This document shows, in pieces, positions 1 through 9,575 of a stretch of 64,000 nt of DNA. Numbering within the stretch: the first letter of the stretch is position 1; each line of letters opens with the position of its first letter. The DNA is from CAJXSN01 sp947492235 (GTDB lineage: Bacteria > Pseudomonadota > Alphaproteobacteria > Sphingomonadales > Sphingomonadaceae): contig NZ_CP170453.1 in NCBI RefSeq assembly GCF_042492175.1, forward strand, positions 992,001 through 1,056,000, in the 5' to 3' direction. A program made the translations under genes and the position numbers. The notes under the pieces are model-generated. The model did not search any database. It was not told the origin of the DNA and saw only the letters and a program-made list of their open reading frames with translations.

Positions 1-905
1 ACCAGAATAGGGCCCCACCAGTCGATCATCGCCTGCTTGATCGGGATCGGCACAGGTGCGGCGGCGTGGACCGCGCGTTGGTGGGTCGACAAGTCGTAAC
101 GCTCGCGCTCTTCCTCTTCGAGGCGCAGGAAGCGCACGAAATGCGTCGGGACCCACTGGCTGTCGGTGACCTTGTATTTCTCGATCGAGGCGAGCGCCAA
201 TTCGGGGTCGAACTTCTCCATTACGACGATGGTTGCGCCCAGCCGGTGCGCTGTGCTGCACCATGCCATCGGGGCCGCGTGATAAAGCGGCGCCGGGCTG
301 AGATAGACCATGCTGCCATCGGCGGGCATTCCGACACCCATCGTGGCGAGGCCGACGAGCGGATTGATCGCCTTCACATCGGGATCGTCAGGGGGAGCGG
401 GCATAATACCCTTGGGCCTACCGGTGGTGCCCGAGCTGTACAGCATAACGAGCCCGGCGGCCTGATCGTTGATCGGAGTTGAGGGTTGCTGCGCCAGAGC
501 CGCCTCGAGGTCTTCGTTGTCTCCACTGCCCAGCACCAGAACTTCGCAGTCAGCACAGTCGGCGCGCAGTGCGGGAAGCCGGTCGGCAAAGGCGGGCGAG
601 GTGAGCAGCAATTGCGCGCCAGCGTCCTGCATGATGTAGGAAATCTCGGGCGCGGCGAGGCGGGTGGAGATTGGCACCAGCATCGTGCCGGCGCGCTGCG
701 ATCCCCAGACAAGCTGCAGATAGAGCGCGTTGTTCTCCATCAGAAGCGCGAAACTATCGCCCTCCTTCAGCCCTCTGGACCGCAGCAAATGGGCAAAGCG
801 ATTGGCCATCGCATCCATCTCGCCATAGGTCACCGTTTCCCCGCTTCCCGCCATGATGATTGCGGGATGGTCAGGCTTGGTCTGCGCGTGGGTAATGGGG
901 TGCAT
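1..905 (-). CDS. AMP-dependent synthetase/acyl-CoA ligase, N-terminal part (runs off the window)
   Basis: About 301 codons are visible, reading leftwards from an ATG preceded by a GGAGAGAG ribosome site; the rest lies beyond base 1. The protein opens with the usual ANL-family N-domain and carries the P-loop signature YSSGTTGRPKG near residue 155, followed by the APLYHAAP segment that family members have before the acyl pocket. These enzymes activate a carboxylic acid to an acyl-adenylate and transfer it to CoA. The substrate cannot be told, because the specificity region and C-terminal lid are missing. It lies downstream of the M23 peptidase terminator and has its own start region, so it is probably a separate unit. 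A second, different acyl-CoA ligase lies at 50588-52126. Confidence 0.85.
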   Translation of the reverse strand, partial: MHPITHAQTKPDHPAIIMAGSGETVTYGEMDAMANRFAHLLRSRGLKEGDSFALLMENNALYLQLVWGSQRAGTMLVPISTRLAAPEISYIMQDAGAQLLLTSPAFADRLPALRADCADCEVLVLGSGDNEDLEAALAQQPSTPINDQAAGLVMLYSSGTTGRPKGIMPAPPDDPDVKAINPLVGLATMGVGMPADGSMVYLSPAPLYHAAPMAWCSTAHRLGATIVVMEKFDPELALASIEKYKVTDSQWVPTHFVRFLRLEEEERERYDLSTHQRAVHAAAPVPIPIKQAMIDWWGPIL

Positions 906-1012
906 GATGTCTCTCTCCTGCCATCAGGTTTTAAGCGGCAACCGTTTGCGGGCAAGCGAAAACGGGCGAGACCCTGCCAAACTGATTGAGAGCGATGACC
1001 ATTTCATCAGCC

Positions 1013-1045
1013 AAAGAAAAAGGCGGCAGGATTACCCCGCCGCCT
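1013..1045 (-). terminator. Rho-independent terminator after the M23 peptidase gene
   Basis: Read on the minus strand there is a perfect 7-bp stem AGGCGGC/GCCGCCT (arms 1039-1045 and 1021-1027) with an 11-base loop, followed at once by a T-rich tract (TTTTTCTTT). It lies about 50 bases past the M23 stop and before the acyl-CoA ligase start, so it closes the glnE-to-M23 run. Confidence 0.8.
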
Positions 1046-1092
1046 CTTCTGTTCCGCGTCCAAGCGGTAACCGATAATCTGAAATCGGGCGC

Positions 1093-1776
1093 TTAGTCGC
1101 CGCCGCGGCCGCCCTGTCCCGTGGCCAGCTGGAAGGCTTGCTGCGCCTGGCTTTCGACCATGTAGGGCATCGGGTTCACAGCCTTGCCATCGATTCGCAC
1201 TTCATAGTGCAGATGCGGTCCAGTGGAGCGGCCGGTTGAACCAACATGGCCGATCAGCTGGCCCTTCTTCACCCGATCACCCGCCGAAACGAAAATTTTC
1301 GAAAGGTGCGCGAACCGGGTTTCCATCGACGCGCCGTGATCGATTTTGATGAATTTGCCATAGCTGGAGAACCAGTTGGCGCGCTCTACCGTACCATCGG
1401 CGGTGGCATAAACGGGTGTGCCCGTCGGTGCAGCCAGATCAATGCCCTTGTGAGCGCGGCGTCCGCCGGTCACCGGATGAGTGCGCATGCCATAACCGCT
1501 GGTCAGGCGCGCGTCGTCCAGCGGCATCCGCGAGGGAACCGAAACGGTGGTGGTAGGTGCCGGAGCGGTTGGCGAACCGCTATCGAGCGATTTCCAGTCC
1601 GCGAACAAGCGGCTGAACTGGTCATCGCCCGCACCCAGCGGAGAGGACGCCTCGTCCACGGCTTCGGTAATTTCGACGGCGGCTGCGGCAGAAGCGCTGG
1701 TTGCATTTGCGGGGGCGGACATGCCCATCGCTGCAAACGCGGAAATAACTGCAAAAGCGATCTTGCGATCAATCAT
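1093..1776 (-). CDS. Secreted M23 family metallopeptidase (LytM-like)
   Basis: The 227-residue product starts MIDRKIAFAV and has a cleavable signal peptide (hydrophobic core, then APANA near residue 25). A low-complexity linker leads to a C-terminal M23 domain: HKGID (H109, D113) and HLHYE (H188, H190) are the zinc and catalytic residues. M23 enzymes cut peptide cross-links in peptidoglycan; with all residues present this one is likely active in the periplasm. The open frame extends upstream into the DUF455 gene, but the ATG at 1776 that begins the signal peptide is clearly the better start. A 116-base gap separates it from DUF455, so it may have its own promoter; it ends at a clear terminator. 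Confidence 0.88.
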   Translation of the reverse strand: MIDRKIAFAVISAFAAMGMSAPANATSASAAAAVEITEAVDEASSPLGAGDDQFSRLFADWKSLDSGSPTAPAPTTTVSVPSRMPLDDARLTSGYGMRTHPVTGGRRAHKGIDLAAPTGTPVYATADGTVERANWFSSYGKFIKIDHGASMETRFAHLSKIFVSAGDRVKKGQLIGHVGSTGRSTGPHLHYEVRIDGKAVNPMPYMVESQAQQAFQLATGQGGRGGD

Positions 1777-1892
1777 AGAGCGACCCGTTCCATTGTGCCC
1801 CGTGCCAGCTGTTTCCGCTGTCTTTCGGAGGCCAAACCCAAGCCGGGAACCAATCCCGGCGTCCATGGTTAGTGTGGTTGCGGGCAGAATGT

Positions 1893-2684
1893 TTACGAAG
1901 CAATACCGCAATAGAAGTCGCGCGACAGACCGGCTGCAAACCGCGCCGAGTCGTTGAACGGTGGCTGAATTCGTCCTGTAAAATGTTGGTTCACGAGCGT
2001 GTGCCACAGCTCGACCGGCGGAATTCTGCGGACTTTAGCCTGTATCAGAAAGTGCTTTGTCCCGAATCGGACATGGGTAATTTCGTCGTCAAGAATGCGG
2101 GCGAGAATTTTCGCGCCGTTCTCGTCTCCGGCGGCACGGACCCGTTCCAGCATCGCCGGGGTAACATCCAGACCGCGCGCCTCCAGCACCATCGGCACCA
2201 CCGCCAGCCGGGCTGCCACATCATGGGCCGTATCCTGCGCAGCCTGCCACAGCCCATCGTGAACCGGCAAAGCGCCGTAATGGCTACCAAGGCTGCGCAG
2301 CTTGCGCTCGATCAGGCCGAAATGCATCGCTTCTTCTGCAGCCACCTGCAGAAAATCGTCGGCGAACTCCTGCCCGCCCTGCGCCCCGAACCGGCCAACC
2401 ATATCAAGTGCCAGATCGATGGCGACGAATTCGATATGGGCGAGCGCGTGCCACAGGGCGATGCGGCTTTTCTCCGATCCGCCCTTGCCCCGGCGCGGCA
2501 TTTGCGACGGCGGCAACAGTTCGAGTGTTTCAGGCCAGGCTGGCCGATCAGGCATATACGTGTCGAAAACAGGCGCCAGCTCCCCGCGACGCCATTCCCG
2601 CACCAAAGCGCGGGTGGCAAAGCACTTCGCACGCGGATCAGGCGTCAGCAGCGCATCGCGGATGGCGTGGGACAATGACTGCAT
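1893..2684 (-). CDS. Ferritin-like DUF455 family protein
   Basis: 263 residues, matching the DUF455 (COG2833) ferritin-like helical family. Helices carry the expected carboxylate/histidine pattern: AHIEF, AAEEAMHF, MVLEARG and DDEITHVRFG supply E and H residues for a di-metal centre. The family's reaction is not established; members are assumed to be di-iron oxygenases or oxidases. It lies 8 bases downstream of bcp, so it is probably the third gene of a glnE-bcp-DUF455 unit. No strong ribosome site precedes the ATG, which suggests translational coupling. Confidence 0.8.
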   Translation of the reverse strand: MQSLSHAIRDALLTPDPRAKCFATRALVREWRRGELAPVFDTYMPDRPAWPETLELLPPSQMPRRGKGGSEKSRIALWHALAHIEFVAIDLALDMVGRFGAQGGQEFADDFLQVAAEEAMHFGLIERKLRSLGSHYGALPVHDGLWQAAQDTAHDVAARLAVVPMVLEARGLDVTPAMLERVRAAGDENGAKILARILDDEITHVRFGTKHFLIQAKVRRIPPVELWHTLVNQHFTGRIQPPFNDSARFAAGLSRDFYCGIAS

Positions 2685-2692
2685 AGGGAGAG

Positions 2693-3157
2693 CTAGAGCG
2701 CTTTGGCCGCTTCCAGAACCGCCTCGGCATGGCCTTTGACCTTCACCTTGGGCCAGACCTGCGCGATTGTGCCCTCGGCATCGACCAGCAGCGTGGTGCG
2801 CACCATGCCCATATAGGTCTTCCCGTACATCTGCTTCTCAGTCCAAATCCCGAGCTCATCGGACAGGCCACCTTCTTGCGCATCGGTCGCCAGATCGACA
2901 GTCAGATCATGTTTTGCGATGAAGTTCTGGTGCTTCTTCGCGGAATCCTTGCTGATCCCCAGAAGCGCAGTTCCCGCCTTCTCGAACTCGGCCTTCAGTG
3001 CGGAGAAGTCTTTCGCCTCGGTCGTGCAACCCGGCGTGTTGTCTTTGGGGTAGAAGAACAGCACCAGTTTGCGGCCCTTGTAGCCGGAGCCCTTAACCGT
3101 CCCGCCGTCGGGGGTTCCCATCGCAATATCGGGCAGTTTTTCGCCAGCTTCGGCCAT
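2693..3157 (-). CDS. bcp: Thiol peroxidase of the BCP/PrxQ family
   Basis: 154 residues with the peroxiredoxin core FFYPKDNTPGCTTE; Cys44 is the peroxidatic cysteine. It reduces hydroperoxides in the cytoplasm. The start ATG shares one base with the glnE stop (TGATG), so translation is probably coupled; upstream in-frame codons overlapping glnE were rejected. Oddity: there is no other cysteine in the protein. Many PrxQ/BCP enzymes have a resolving Cys five residues on (CxxxxC), but here that position is Asp. It should therefore act by a 1-Cys mechanism with an external thiol. Assignment to the family is firm. Confidence 0.92.
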   Translation of the reverse strand: MAEAGEKLPDIAMGTPDGGTVKGSGYKGRKLVLFFYPKDNTPGCTTEAKDFSALKAEFEKAGTALLGISKDSAKKHQNFIAKHDLTVDLATDAQEGGLSDELGIWTEKQMYGKTYMGMVRTTLLVDAEGTIAQVWPKVKVKGHAEAVLEAAKAL

Positions 3158-5862
3158 CAGTCGATCTCCAGTTTGGTGTTCAGGAATTGCTCCCATCCTT
3201 GCGCGACGCATTGCCGCGAAAGCTGGAGCTCTTTCAAGAGGGCCGAAGGGCTTGGCACCCGGCACGCGCTGCACAACACGTCGCCTCGCGCGCCTTCGGG
3301 CATGGCGCTATCGGGCGCGAGCAGCCGCATGCCGACGATCAGGCGCGTGAGGAAATCATGCGCATCGGCCAGACCATCCGGGAGCAGTCCCGCGCTTGCC
3401 AAGCCATTGATCCCTTCGGGTAGCCTGGGGCTGAGGCCCTTGCGCGATAGCAATTGCTGGTGGTGGATGAGGAATTCCAGATCGACCAGCCCGCCCCGCA
3501 GCAGCTTGGCATCGAGCGGTCCCTTGGGCGGTTTATGCTGCGCCATATCCTCGCGCATTTTCAGGACGGCTGCGCGCAGCTCTTCCGGATCGCGCTCCAT
3601 ACAGAGCACGCGATCCAGCTCACGCTCCACCGCTTTGCGCGCTTCGGGCGGGCCAGCCACCACCCGCGCCCGGGTCAGCGCCATATGCTCCCACGTCCAC
3701 GCGTCCTCCTGCTGATAGCGCGCGAAGCTGTCCAGACTGACCGCCAGCGGCCCCTGCGCACCTTGCGGACGCAGCCTTGTATCGACTTCATACAATGCCC
3801 CCTGCGCTGTCGGCACGCTGAGCGCTGCTCCGACTCGCTGGGCCAAACGGTTGAAGTAGAGTGTCCCGCCGAGCGGTTTTTCCCCGTCGCTCTCGGCGGC
3901 GAAATCGCCAGTAAAGATCGTCACCAGATCGAGGTCGGAGGCATGGGTCAGCGCGCAGCCGCCCAGCCGCCCCAGCCCCAGCACCACCAGATCACTGCCC
4001 GCGATCCGGCCGTGATTCTTCGCAAATTCCTCTTCGGCCATGGCGACGCTGCGTTGGACGGCAGCTTCGGCGACCCGCGAAAGGCCCGCGGCAATATCCA
4101 GCGGATCATGCGCGCCCTCGATCAATTGCACGCCGAGGGCAAAGCGCTGCTCTCCAGTGACCACCCGCAGCCGGTCGAGCGCACGTTCGTAATCCTGCGC
4201 TACGTCAGAAGGGCGCATAGCCGCCTCCAGCGCCGCGACATCGGCGGGCAAATCGAGCGCCGTCTGATCGATCAGCGCATCCAGCAGAGCGGGCGAGCGG
4301 GCAAGCTCGTCGGCCAGCGGCGGAGCAAGCGACAATATCCGCAGCAACTGGTCGAGCAGCCCGGGCCGCGCTTCCAGCAAGCGGAACAGATTGATTGCCG
4401 ATGGCATGGTCGCCAGCAGTTTCTCCCACCGTAAAAGCGCCTGATCAGGCTCCGGCGTGTCGGCAATCGCATCCAGAAATTTAGGCAAAAGAGAGCGGAA
4501 CGCAGCCTGCGCATTGGGGCTGCGCAGCGTCCGGTAACGGCCGTCGAGCCACCCCTCGATCCGCTGCCGCATCCGCGCCTTCTCTTTGCTGGGCAACCCA
4601 TCGGCGTCGGCAATAGCCTCACCCGGCTGAGGGAGAGGCGCGAAGCTTGGACCGGCCCCGACCTGCTCCAGCAATTGGTCGAACAGCGCGCCGACTTCTT
4701 TGGTATAGCCCTCCAAATCCGCCACCAGAGCCGCCGCATTATCAAGACCATCGAGACGCGCGATGCCACCCAGCGCATCACCAGAGGGCAGGCTGTGGGT
4801 CTGCCGGTCCTCCACCATCTGCAAGCGGTGCTCCACTGTGCGCAGGCGGCGATAGGCGGCGGCCAGCACCTCTGCATCATCGCGCGGGACCAGCCCGGCC
4901 TCCACCAGCGCCTCCAACGAACGGAACAGCCCGCGATGGCGCAAACCGGGATTGCGGCCACCATGGATCAGCTGATGGGTCTGGACGAAGAACTCGATCT
5001 CCCGAATGCCGCCTCGCCCCAGCTTGACGTTGTAGCCCGGCCCCGGTGCCTTCGGCCCGTCATGCGCTTGCCGGATGCGGCTCGTCAGCGCGCCAATCTC
5101 CGCAATCGCCCCGAAATCGAGGCTGCGCCGCCAAATGAACGGATCGATGGCGGCGAGGAAATTTTCGCCGGCTGCAATGTCTCCAGAACAGGCGCGGGCG
5201 CGCAGAAAAGCCGCACGTTCCCATGGCAGCGCGCTGCTTTCGTAATGGGTCAGCGCAGCCCCTTCTGAAATCGCCAGCGGGCTGACTTCCGACGCCGGGC
5301 GCAAGCGAAGATCGACCCGGAAGACATAGCCCTCGGCGGTATTCTCGGACAGCAATTGGACAATCTCACGGGCATAGCGCTGCGCCGCTTCGCCCGGCTC
5401 GTCCCGCTCGCGGCGCGCCATGCGGGCGGGATCGTAGAGCAGGATGGGATCGATGTCCGAGCTGTAATTGAGTTCCCCTGCCCCATGCTTGCCCAGAGCC
5501 AGCGCATAGAAACCGCTGTCGTCTGCATCCTCCACTCGCCGCGCTATGGCTGCCCGGATCGCCCGGCCCAGAGCATCATCGGCAAAGGAAGACAGCGCGC
5601 CGGTCACGGTCTCCAGTTCGAAAGCCCCCGCCAGATCGCCGACCGCCAGCGTCAGCGCCAACCCAAGCCGTTCGCGCCGCAGGGCCACACCTTCCGCCTG
5701 CCCTTCGCCTGAGTGTCTCGCGAGGTCCAGAGCCTCTTCGCCGCGCCCCGCAGCCAGCAATTCCTCCAGTTCCGGTCTGCGTACCAGAGTGCGCGCCAAA
5801 AACGGAGCGTATGCCCGCGCCCGCTCCAGCGCTCCCGTCCAGTCCGGCTCTTCCTTTGTCAT
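3157..5862 (-). CDS. glnE: Bifunctional glutamine synthetase adenylyltransferase/deadenylase
   Basis: 901 residues, close to the usual 930-980. Two nucleotidyltransferase domains are visible: the N-terminal deadenylase half has GKHGAGELNYSSDID, and the C-terminal adenylylase half has LGRLGG followed by ASDLDL. GlnE attaches AMP to, and removes it from, glutamine synthetase in response to PII and glutamine, setting nitrogen assimilation. The frame stays open upstream for over 900 codons, but that part is antisense to the peptidase and deiminase genes; the start MTKEEPDW at 5862 was chosen because homologues begin there and it leaves a 114-base divergent promoter region. It is the first gene of the unit with bcp. 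The large NAD-GDH in this window serves the same pathway. Confidence 0.93.
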   Translation of the reverse strand: MTKEEPDWTGALERARAYAPFLARTLVRRPELEELLAAGRGEEALDLARHSGEGQAEGVALRRERLGLALTLAVGDLAGAFELETVTGALSSFADDALGRAIRAAIARRVEDADDSGFYALALGKHGAGELNYSSDIDPILLYDPARMARRERDEPGEAAQRYAREIVQLLSENTAEGYVFRVDLRLRPASEVSPLAISEGAALTHYESSALPWERAAFLRARACSGDIAAGENFLAAIDPFIWRRSLDFGAIAEIGALTSRIRQAHDGPKAPGPGYNVKLGRGGIREIEFFVQTHQLIHGGRNPGLRHRGLFRSLEALVEAGLVPRDDAEVLAAAYRRLRTVEHRLQMVEDRQTHSLPSGDALGGIARLDGLDNAAALVADLEGYTKEVGALFDQLLEQVGAGPSFAPLPQPGEAIADADGLPSKEKARMRQRIEGWLDGRYRTLRSPNAQAAFRSLLPKFLDAIADTPEPDQALLRWEKLLATMPSAINLFRLLEARPGLLDQLLRILSLAPPLADELARSPALLDALIDQTALDLPADVAALEAAMRPSDVAQDYERALDRLRVVTGEQRFALGVQLIEGAHDPLDIAAGLSRVAEAAVQRSVAMAEEEFAKNHGRIAGSDLVVLGLGRLGGCALTHASDLDLVTIFTGDFAAESDGEKPLGGTLYFNRLAQRVGAALSVPTAQGALYEVDTRLRPQGAQGPLAVSLDSFARYQQEDAWTWEHMALTRARVVAGPPEARKAVERELDRVLCMERDPEELRAAVLKMREDMAQHKPPKGPLDAKLLRGGLVDLEFLIHHQQLLSRKGLSPRLPEGINGLASAGLLPDGLADAHDFLTRLIVGMRLLAPDSAMPEGARGDVLCSACRVPSPSALLKELQLSRQCVAQGWEQFLNTKLEID

Positions 5863-5976
5863 ACCATATGCACTGCCGCTCCCGGTGAATGCTTGCAAGC
5901 ACCCCACTTGCCCAATGCGCCCGCCTTTGCGACAAGCGCGCCAGAACACACGCCCATCACAGGACACACCACCGCC

Positions 5977-7692
5977 ATGAAACGCATGTTCCTTGCCGCA
6001 GCCAGCGCCGCAGCGGCCCTCTCGCTCACCGCTTGCGACGAATTGCCTGACAGCCTTTCCGGCGAAGGTTCTGCGCTCGACATTCCGGAAGTGGCCGATG
6101 GCGAGTTGTCCGAGCAAACCATGGTCGACATCGTGCGCGAGCTGTCTTCCGACGAATATGAAGGCCGGATGCCGGGAACCGAGGGCGGCAAGAAAACGGT
6201 CGCGCTGCTCATCGAGAAGTACAAAGCGGCGGGCCTGGAGCCGGGCAATAATGGCGAGTGGGTGCAGGATGTGCCGCTGGTCGAGATAACCGGGAAGGAT
6301 TTCGCTCCGCTGACGATCACCAACCCGAACGGCGATGCAGCGGCGGATATTTCGCTCGATTTCGCCACCGACTGGGTCGGCGTCAGCTATCAGGAAAATG
6401 TCGAGACAACGCTGGAGGACAGCGAGATCGTCTTCGTCGGCTATGGCATCGATGCAGCAGAGCGCGAGTGGAACGATTATGACGGCGTGGACATGACGGG
6501 CAAAACCGCCCTCATCCTCGTCAACGATCCCGATTTTGGCGCAGAGACGCTGGATGGACCGTTCGGCGGAAAGGCGATGACCTATTATGGCCGCTGGACC
6601 TACAAGTTCGAGGAAGCAGGGCGGAAAGGCGCGGCAGCAGCGCTGGTCATTCATGACGAAGCCCCGGCTTCCTATGGCTGGAATGTGGTGGAATCGAGCT
6701 GGTCCGGCCCGCAGGCCTACGCCCAGCGCGGCGAGAATGCTCCGCCCATGACCAGCATGAATGGCTGGGTGCAGAAAAGCGCAGCGCAGCAGATTATCGA
6801 GGCAGCAGGGCAGGATTTCGAAGCTCTGCTCGCCGCTGCGAAGGAGCCGGGCTTCAAGCCGGTCCCGCTCGGCCTCAGTGCTTCGACCTCGTTCCGCAAC
6901 GACATCCGCACCTATGCTTCGCAGAACGTTATCGGCGTTTTGCCCGGCACCGAGCGCGCCGATGAGTATGTGATCCATACCGCGCATTGGGACCATCTGG
7001 GCCGCTGCACGCCCGCGCCCGACGGCGACGATATCTGCAATGGCGCGGTCGATAATGCCACCGGAACCGCCGCTCTGGTCGCTCTTGCCGAGGCGCATGC
7101 CAAGGCTGGCGCCACTGCCCGCAGCCTCGTGTTCCTCGCTGTGACTGCCGAGGAGCAGGGCCTGCTGGGTGCCGATTACTACGCAGCCAATCCCGTGTTC
7201 CCGCTGGCGCAGACAGTCGGCGGCATCAATATGGACGCGTTTCAGGTGGCCGGGCCTGCCAAGGACGTGACCGTTGTCGGCCCCGGAAAATCGCAGCTCG
7301 ACCTGTTCCTGGAGGCCGCGTTGGAAGCCGATGGCCGCGTCGCCACGCCCAATCCCAAGCCGGAAGCGGGCTATTATTATCGCTCTGACCATTTCGCTTT
7401 CGCCAAGCGCGGCGTGCCGATGCTGTATGTCGATGGCGGTGAAGATCTGGTCGAAGGCGGCCGCGAAGCCGGTGCTGCCGTGGCAAAAGACTACACCGAA
7501 AACCGTTATCACGGCCCGAAAGACGAGTTCAACGAGGAGTGGGATTGGTCCGGCGTGATGGGCGATCTTAACCTGTTCTACCGCCTTGGCCGCATGATGG
7601 GCATGAGCACGAGCTGGCCCAACTGGAACGACGGCGATGAATTCCGCGGCACCCGCGATGCGGATTGCGAGCGGAGCGAAGTGGGCTGCTGA
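5977..7692 (+). CDS. M28 family zinc peptidase, lipoprotein
   Basis: 571 residues. The N-terminus has a lipoprotein signal ending in LTAC (Cys20), so the enzyme is membrane-anchored in the envelope. A PA-like insert covers roughly residues 150-290. The M28 domain follows with its metal and catalytic motifs: HWDHLG, CNGAVDNATG, the TAEEQGLLG glutamate pair, NMDAF and SDHFAF. M28 enzymes are mostly aminopeptidases that trim peptides. It is divergent from glnE and is followed after 24 bases by the agmatine deiminase, with which it may be co-transcribed. The longer upstream frame overlaps glnE and lacks the signal peptide, so it was rejected. Confidence 0.92.
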   Translation: MKRMFLAAASAAAALSLTACDELPDSLSGEGSALDIPEVADGELSEQTMVDIVRELSSDEYEGRMPGTEGGKKTVALLIEKYKAAGLEPGNNGEWVQDVPLVEITGKDFAPLTITNPNGDAAADISLDFATDWVGVSYQENVETTLEDSEIVFVGYGIDAAEREWNDYDGVDMTGKTALILVNDPDFGAETLDGPFGGKAMTYYGRWTYKFEEAGRKGAAAALVIHDEAPASYGWNVVESSWSGPQAYAQRGENAPPMTSMNGWVQKSAAQQIIEAAGQDFEALLAAAKEPGFKPVPLGLSASTSFRNDIRTYASQNVIGVLPGTERADEYVIHTAHWDHLGRCTPAPDGDDICNGAVDNATGTAALVALAEAHAKAGATARSLVFLAVTAEEQGLLGADYYAANPVFPLAQTVGGINMDAFQVAGPAKDVTVVGPGKSQLDLFLEAALEADGRVATPNPKPEAGYYYRSDHFAFAKRGVPMLYVDGGEDLVEGGREAGAAVAKDYTENRYHGPKDEFNEEWDWSGVMGDLNLFYRLGRMMGMSTSWPNWNDGDEFRGTRDADCERSEVGC

Positions 7693-7716
7693 TCGTCTGA
7701 CGGGAAGCCGGAGACC

Positions 7717-8697
7717 ATGTCCGCAACCATGCCGCCCGAATGGGCGCCGCAGGACTGGCTCTGGATCGGCTTCCCGCACGACGCCGAGGAGTGGCCGGGC
7801 ATCCTGCCGCGCGCGCAGGAACAGATCGCCGCCTTCGCCAATGCCGTGGCCGAAAGCGGGCAGGAAGTGCGCTTGCTCGTGCGGGACGCCGCCAACGAGG
7901 CACGGGCGCGCGAACTGGTCACGGCTGCGATTACGCTGGAACGGCGCGTCTATGGCGACATCTGGCTGCGTGATACCGGCCCGCTGGTGCGGACAGACGG
8001 CACGGCTCTGCGCTGCCAATTCAACGGTTGGGGCGGGAAATATCTTATGGCGGGCGACCAGACCATCGGGGCCGAGCTGGCCCGCGATGCAGGGTTGCCT
8101 GTGGTGGAAGGCAACTGGGTGCTGGAAGGCGGGGCGGTCGATACGGACGGATTGGGTACCGTGCTGACCACCGGGCAATGCCTGCTCAATCTCAACCGCA
8201 ATCCCGGCCTTTCCAAGGCGGAGATCGAGGCACGGTTGGCGCGCGATCTGGGCTTCAACCGCGTGGTGTGGCTGGGTGATGGCCTGATCAACGACCATAC
8301 CGACGGCCATGTCGATAATCTCGCGCGCTTTGTGGCCCCGGGCACAGTGGCCTTGCCGCGCGCGACAGGCTCGGACGATCCCAACGCCGCGATTTATGCC
8401 GATGCGGCGGGGCGTATCACCGAGGCAGGGCTCGATCTGGTGCGCATCCCCTCCCCCGGCAGGATTGTGCGTGACGGAGCCATCGAACCGGCGAGCTACG
8501 CCAATTTTGCTATCACCACGCATTTGGTCGTGGTGCCGACTTTCGGCAGCCCGCATGATGCTGACGGGGTGGCGGCCATTGCCGCACTGTTCCCTGATCG
8601 CATGACGATCGGGCTTCCGGCCGATGCCGTTCTGGCAGGTGGTGGGGGCTTCCATTGCGCCAGCCAGCAAATGCCCATTTTGCCCGCAAACCTGTAA
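7717..8697 (+). CDS. aguA: Agmatine deiminase/peptidyl-arginine deiminase family
   Basis: 326 residues of the AguA/PAD fold. WLRDTGP, the conserved LEGGAVDTDG and NDHTDGHVDN (Asp and His of the triad) are present, and GGGGFHCASQQ places the nucleophile at Cys314, matching the GGG-x-HC-x-TQQ motif of known agmatine deiminases. The expected reaction is agmatine to N-carbamoylputrescine plus ammonia, in putrescine synthesis or arginine catabolism. No carbamoylputrescine amidase (AguB) gene is next to it, so the pathway partner must be elsewhere. A second ATG four codons in is a possible start. Confidence 0.87.
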   Translation: MSATMPPEWAPQDWLWIGFPHDAEEWPGILPRAQEQIAAFANAVAESGQEVRLLVRDAANEARARELVTAAITLERRVYGDIWLRDTGPLVRTDGTALRCQFNGWGGKYLMAGDQTIGAELARDAGLPVVEGNWVLEGGAVDTDGLGTVLTTGQCLLNLNRNPGLSKAEIEARLARDLGFNRVVWLGDGLINDHTDGHVDNLARFVAPGTVALPRATGSDDPNAAIYADAAGRITEAGLDLVRIPSPGRIVRDGAIEPASYANFAITTHLVVVPTFGSPHDADGVAAIAALFPDRMTIGLPADAVLAGGGGFHCASQQMPILPANL

Positions 8698-8754
8698 CTA
8701 TACAGGCATAACCTTCGAATACCGGGGCAGACACACACTGCCACGGACAACGCT

Positions 8755-9567
8755 ATGCACACGCCCCTCTGGATCGCAGCCACAATCGGCGCTCTCGGCC
8801 TGACGGCCGGCACGCTTTATGTCGGCAATTCCGCCGACCAGGCCGACGCTGCCGCAAAGAAGCGCATGATGATGGAGCAATCGGCTCCCGCCGCTCCCGG
8901 CCAGAAGCAAGCTGAGAAAAAACCGGTCGTGGTGGAATTTTTCACCAGTCAGGGCTGCTCCTCCTGCCCGCCTGCGGACCGGCTCGCGGCGAAGCTGGCG
9001 AAGGAAGACGGCCTGCTCGTGATCGAGCGTCCGGTGACCTATTGGGACCGGCTGGGCTGGCGCGATACGCTGGGCAAGCAAGCCAACACCAATTTGCAGC
9101 GCGCCTATGCAAGGCGCGGTCTGGAGGGCCGCAATGGCGTTTACACTCCGCAAGCAGTGGTCAGCGGGCGCGAAGGCGTGGTCGGTTCGCGCGAGGATGC
9201 CCTGCGCACCTTGGTGGGCCGCGAGCGGCACCGCGATGCGCCGGACATCATGCTGTCCCGCGGAGTGAACGGAACTGTGCAGATTGCGGTCGATGGCAAG
9301 CCCGGCCAGTCCGGACGGCTCCAGCTGGTCGGGCTGGACCGAAGCGAGACTGTCAAAATCGGGCGCGGCGAGAATGGCGGGCGCAGCGTTACCTACACCA
9401 ATGTCTGGAAGGGCGAGAAACCGTTGGGCCAGCTGGCGAACCAATCGCTGGACTACACGCTCGCAAATAATGAGCGGGATATCGACGGCGCCAATGCCTA
9501 TGCGGTGATCCTGCGCGATGGAGCCGATGGCCCGATACTGGCGGGGAAAATTCTGCCTGACGCCTGA
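8755..9567 (+). CDS. DUF1223 family thioredoxin-fold protein, exported
   Basis: 270 residues. A hydrophobic N-terminal segment (residues 5-25) looks like a signal peptide or anchor. The DUF1223 domain begins around residue 57 with VVVEFFTSQGCSSCPPAD, where the CSSC pair sits as in thioredoxins. The family is widespread in alphaproteobacteria and has no established function; the fold and CxxC suggest a thiol-redox role in the periplasm. It lies 57 bases after aguA on the same strand and faces the TauE gene, 8 bases away. Confidence 0.83.
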   Translation: MHTPLWIAATIGALGLTAGTLYVGNSADQADAAAKKRMMMEQSAPAAPGQKQAEKKPVVVEFFTSQGCSSCPPADRLAAKLAKEDGLLVIERPVTYWDRLGWRDTLGKQANTNLQRAYARRGLEGRNGVYTPQAVVSGREGVVGSREDALRTLVGRERHRDAPDIMLSRGVNGTVQIAVDGKPGQSGRLQLVGLDRSETVKIGRGENGGRSVTYTNVWKGEKPLGQLANQSLDYTLANNERDIDGANAYAVILRDGADGPILAGKILPDA

Positions 9568-9575
9568 CGGTTCGC

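Noticed and set aside
5863..8670. Long upstream extension of the glnE frame on the minus strand
   Set aside because: It is antisense to the M28 peptidase and agmatine deiminase, both with full motifs. GlnE homologues start at about 5862.
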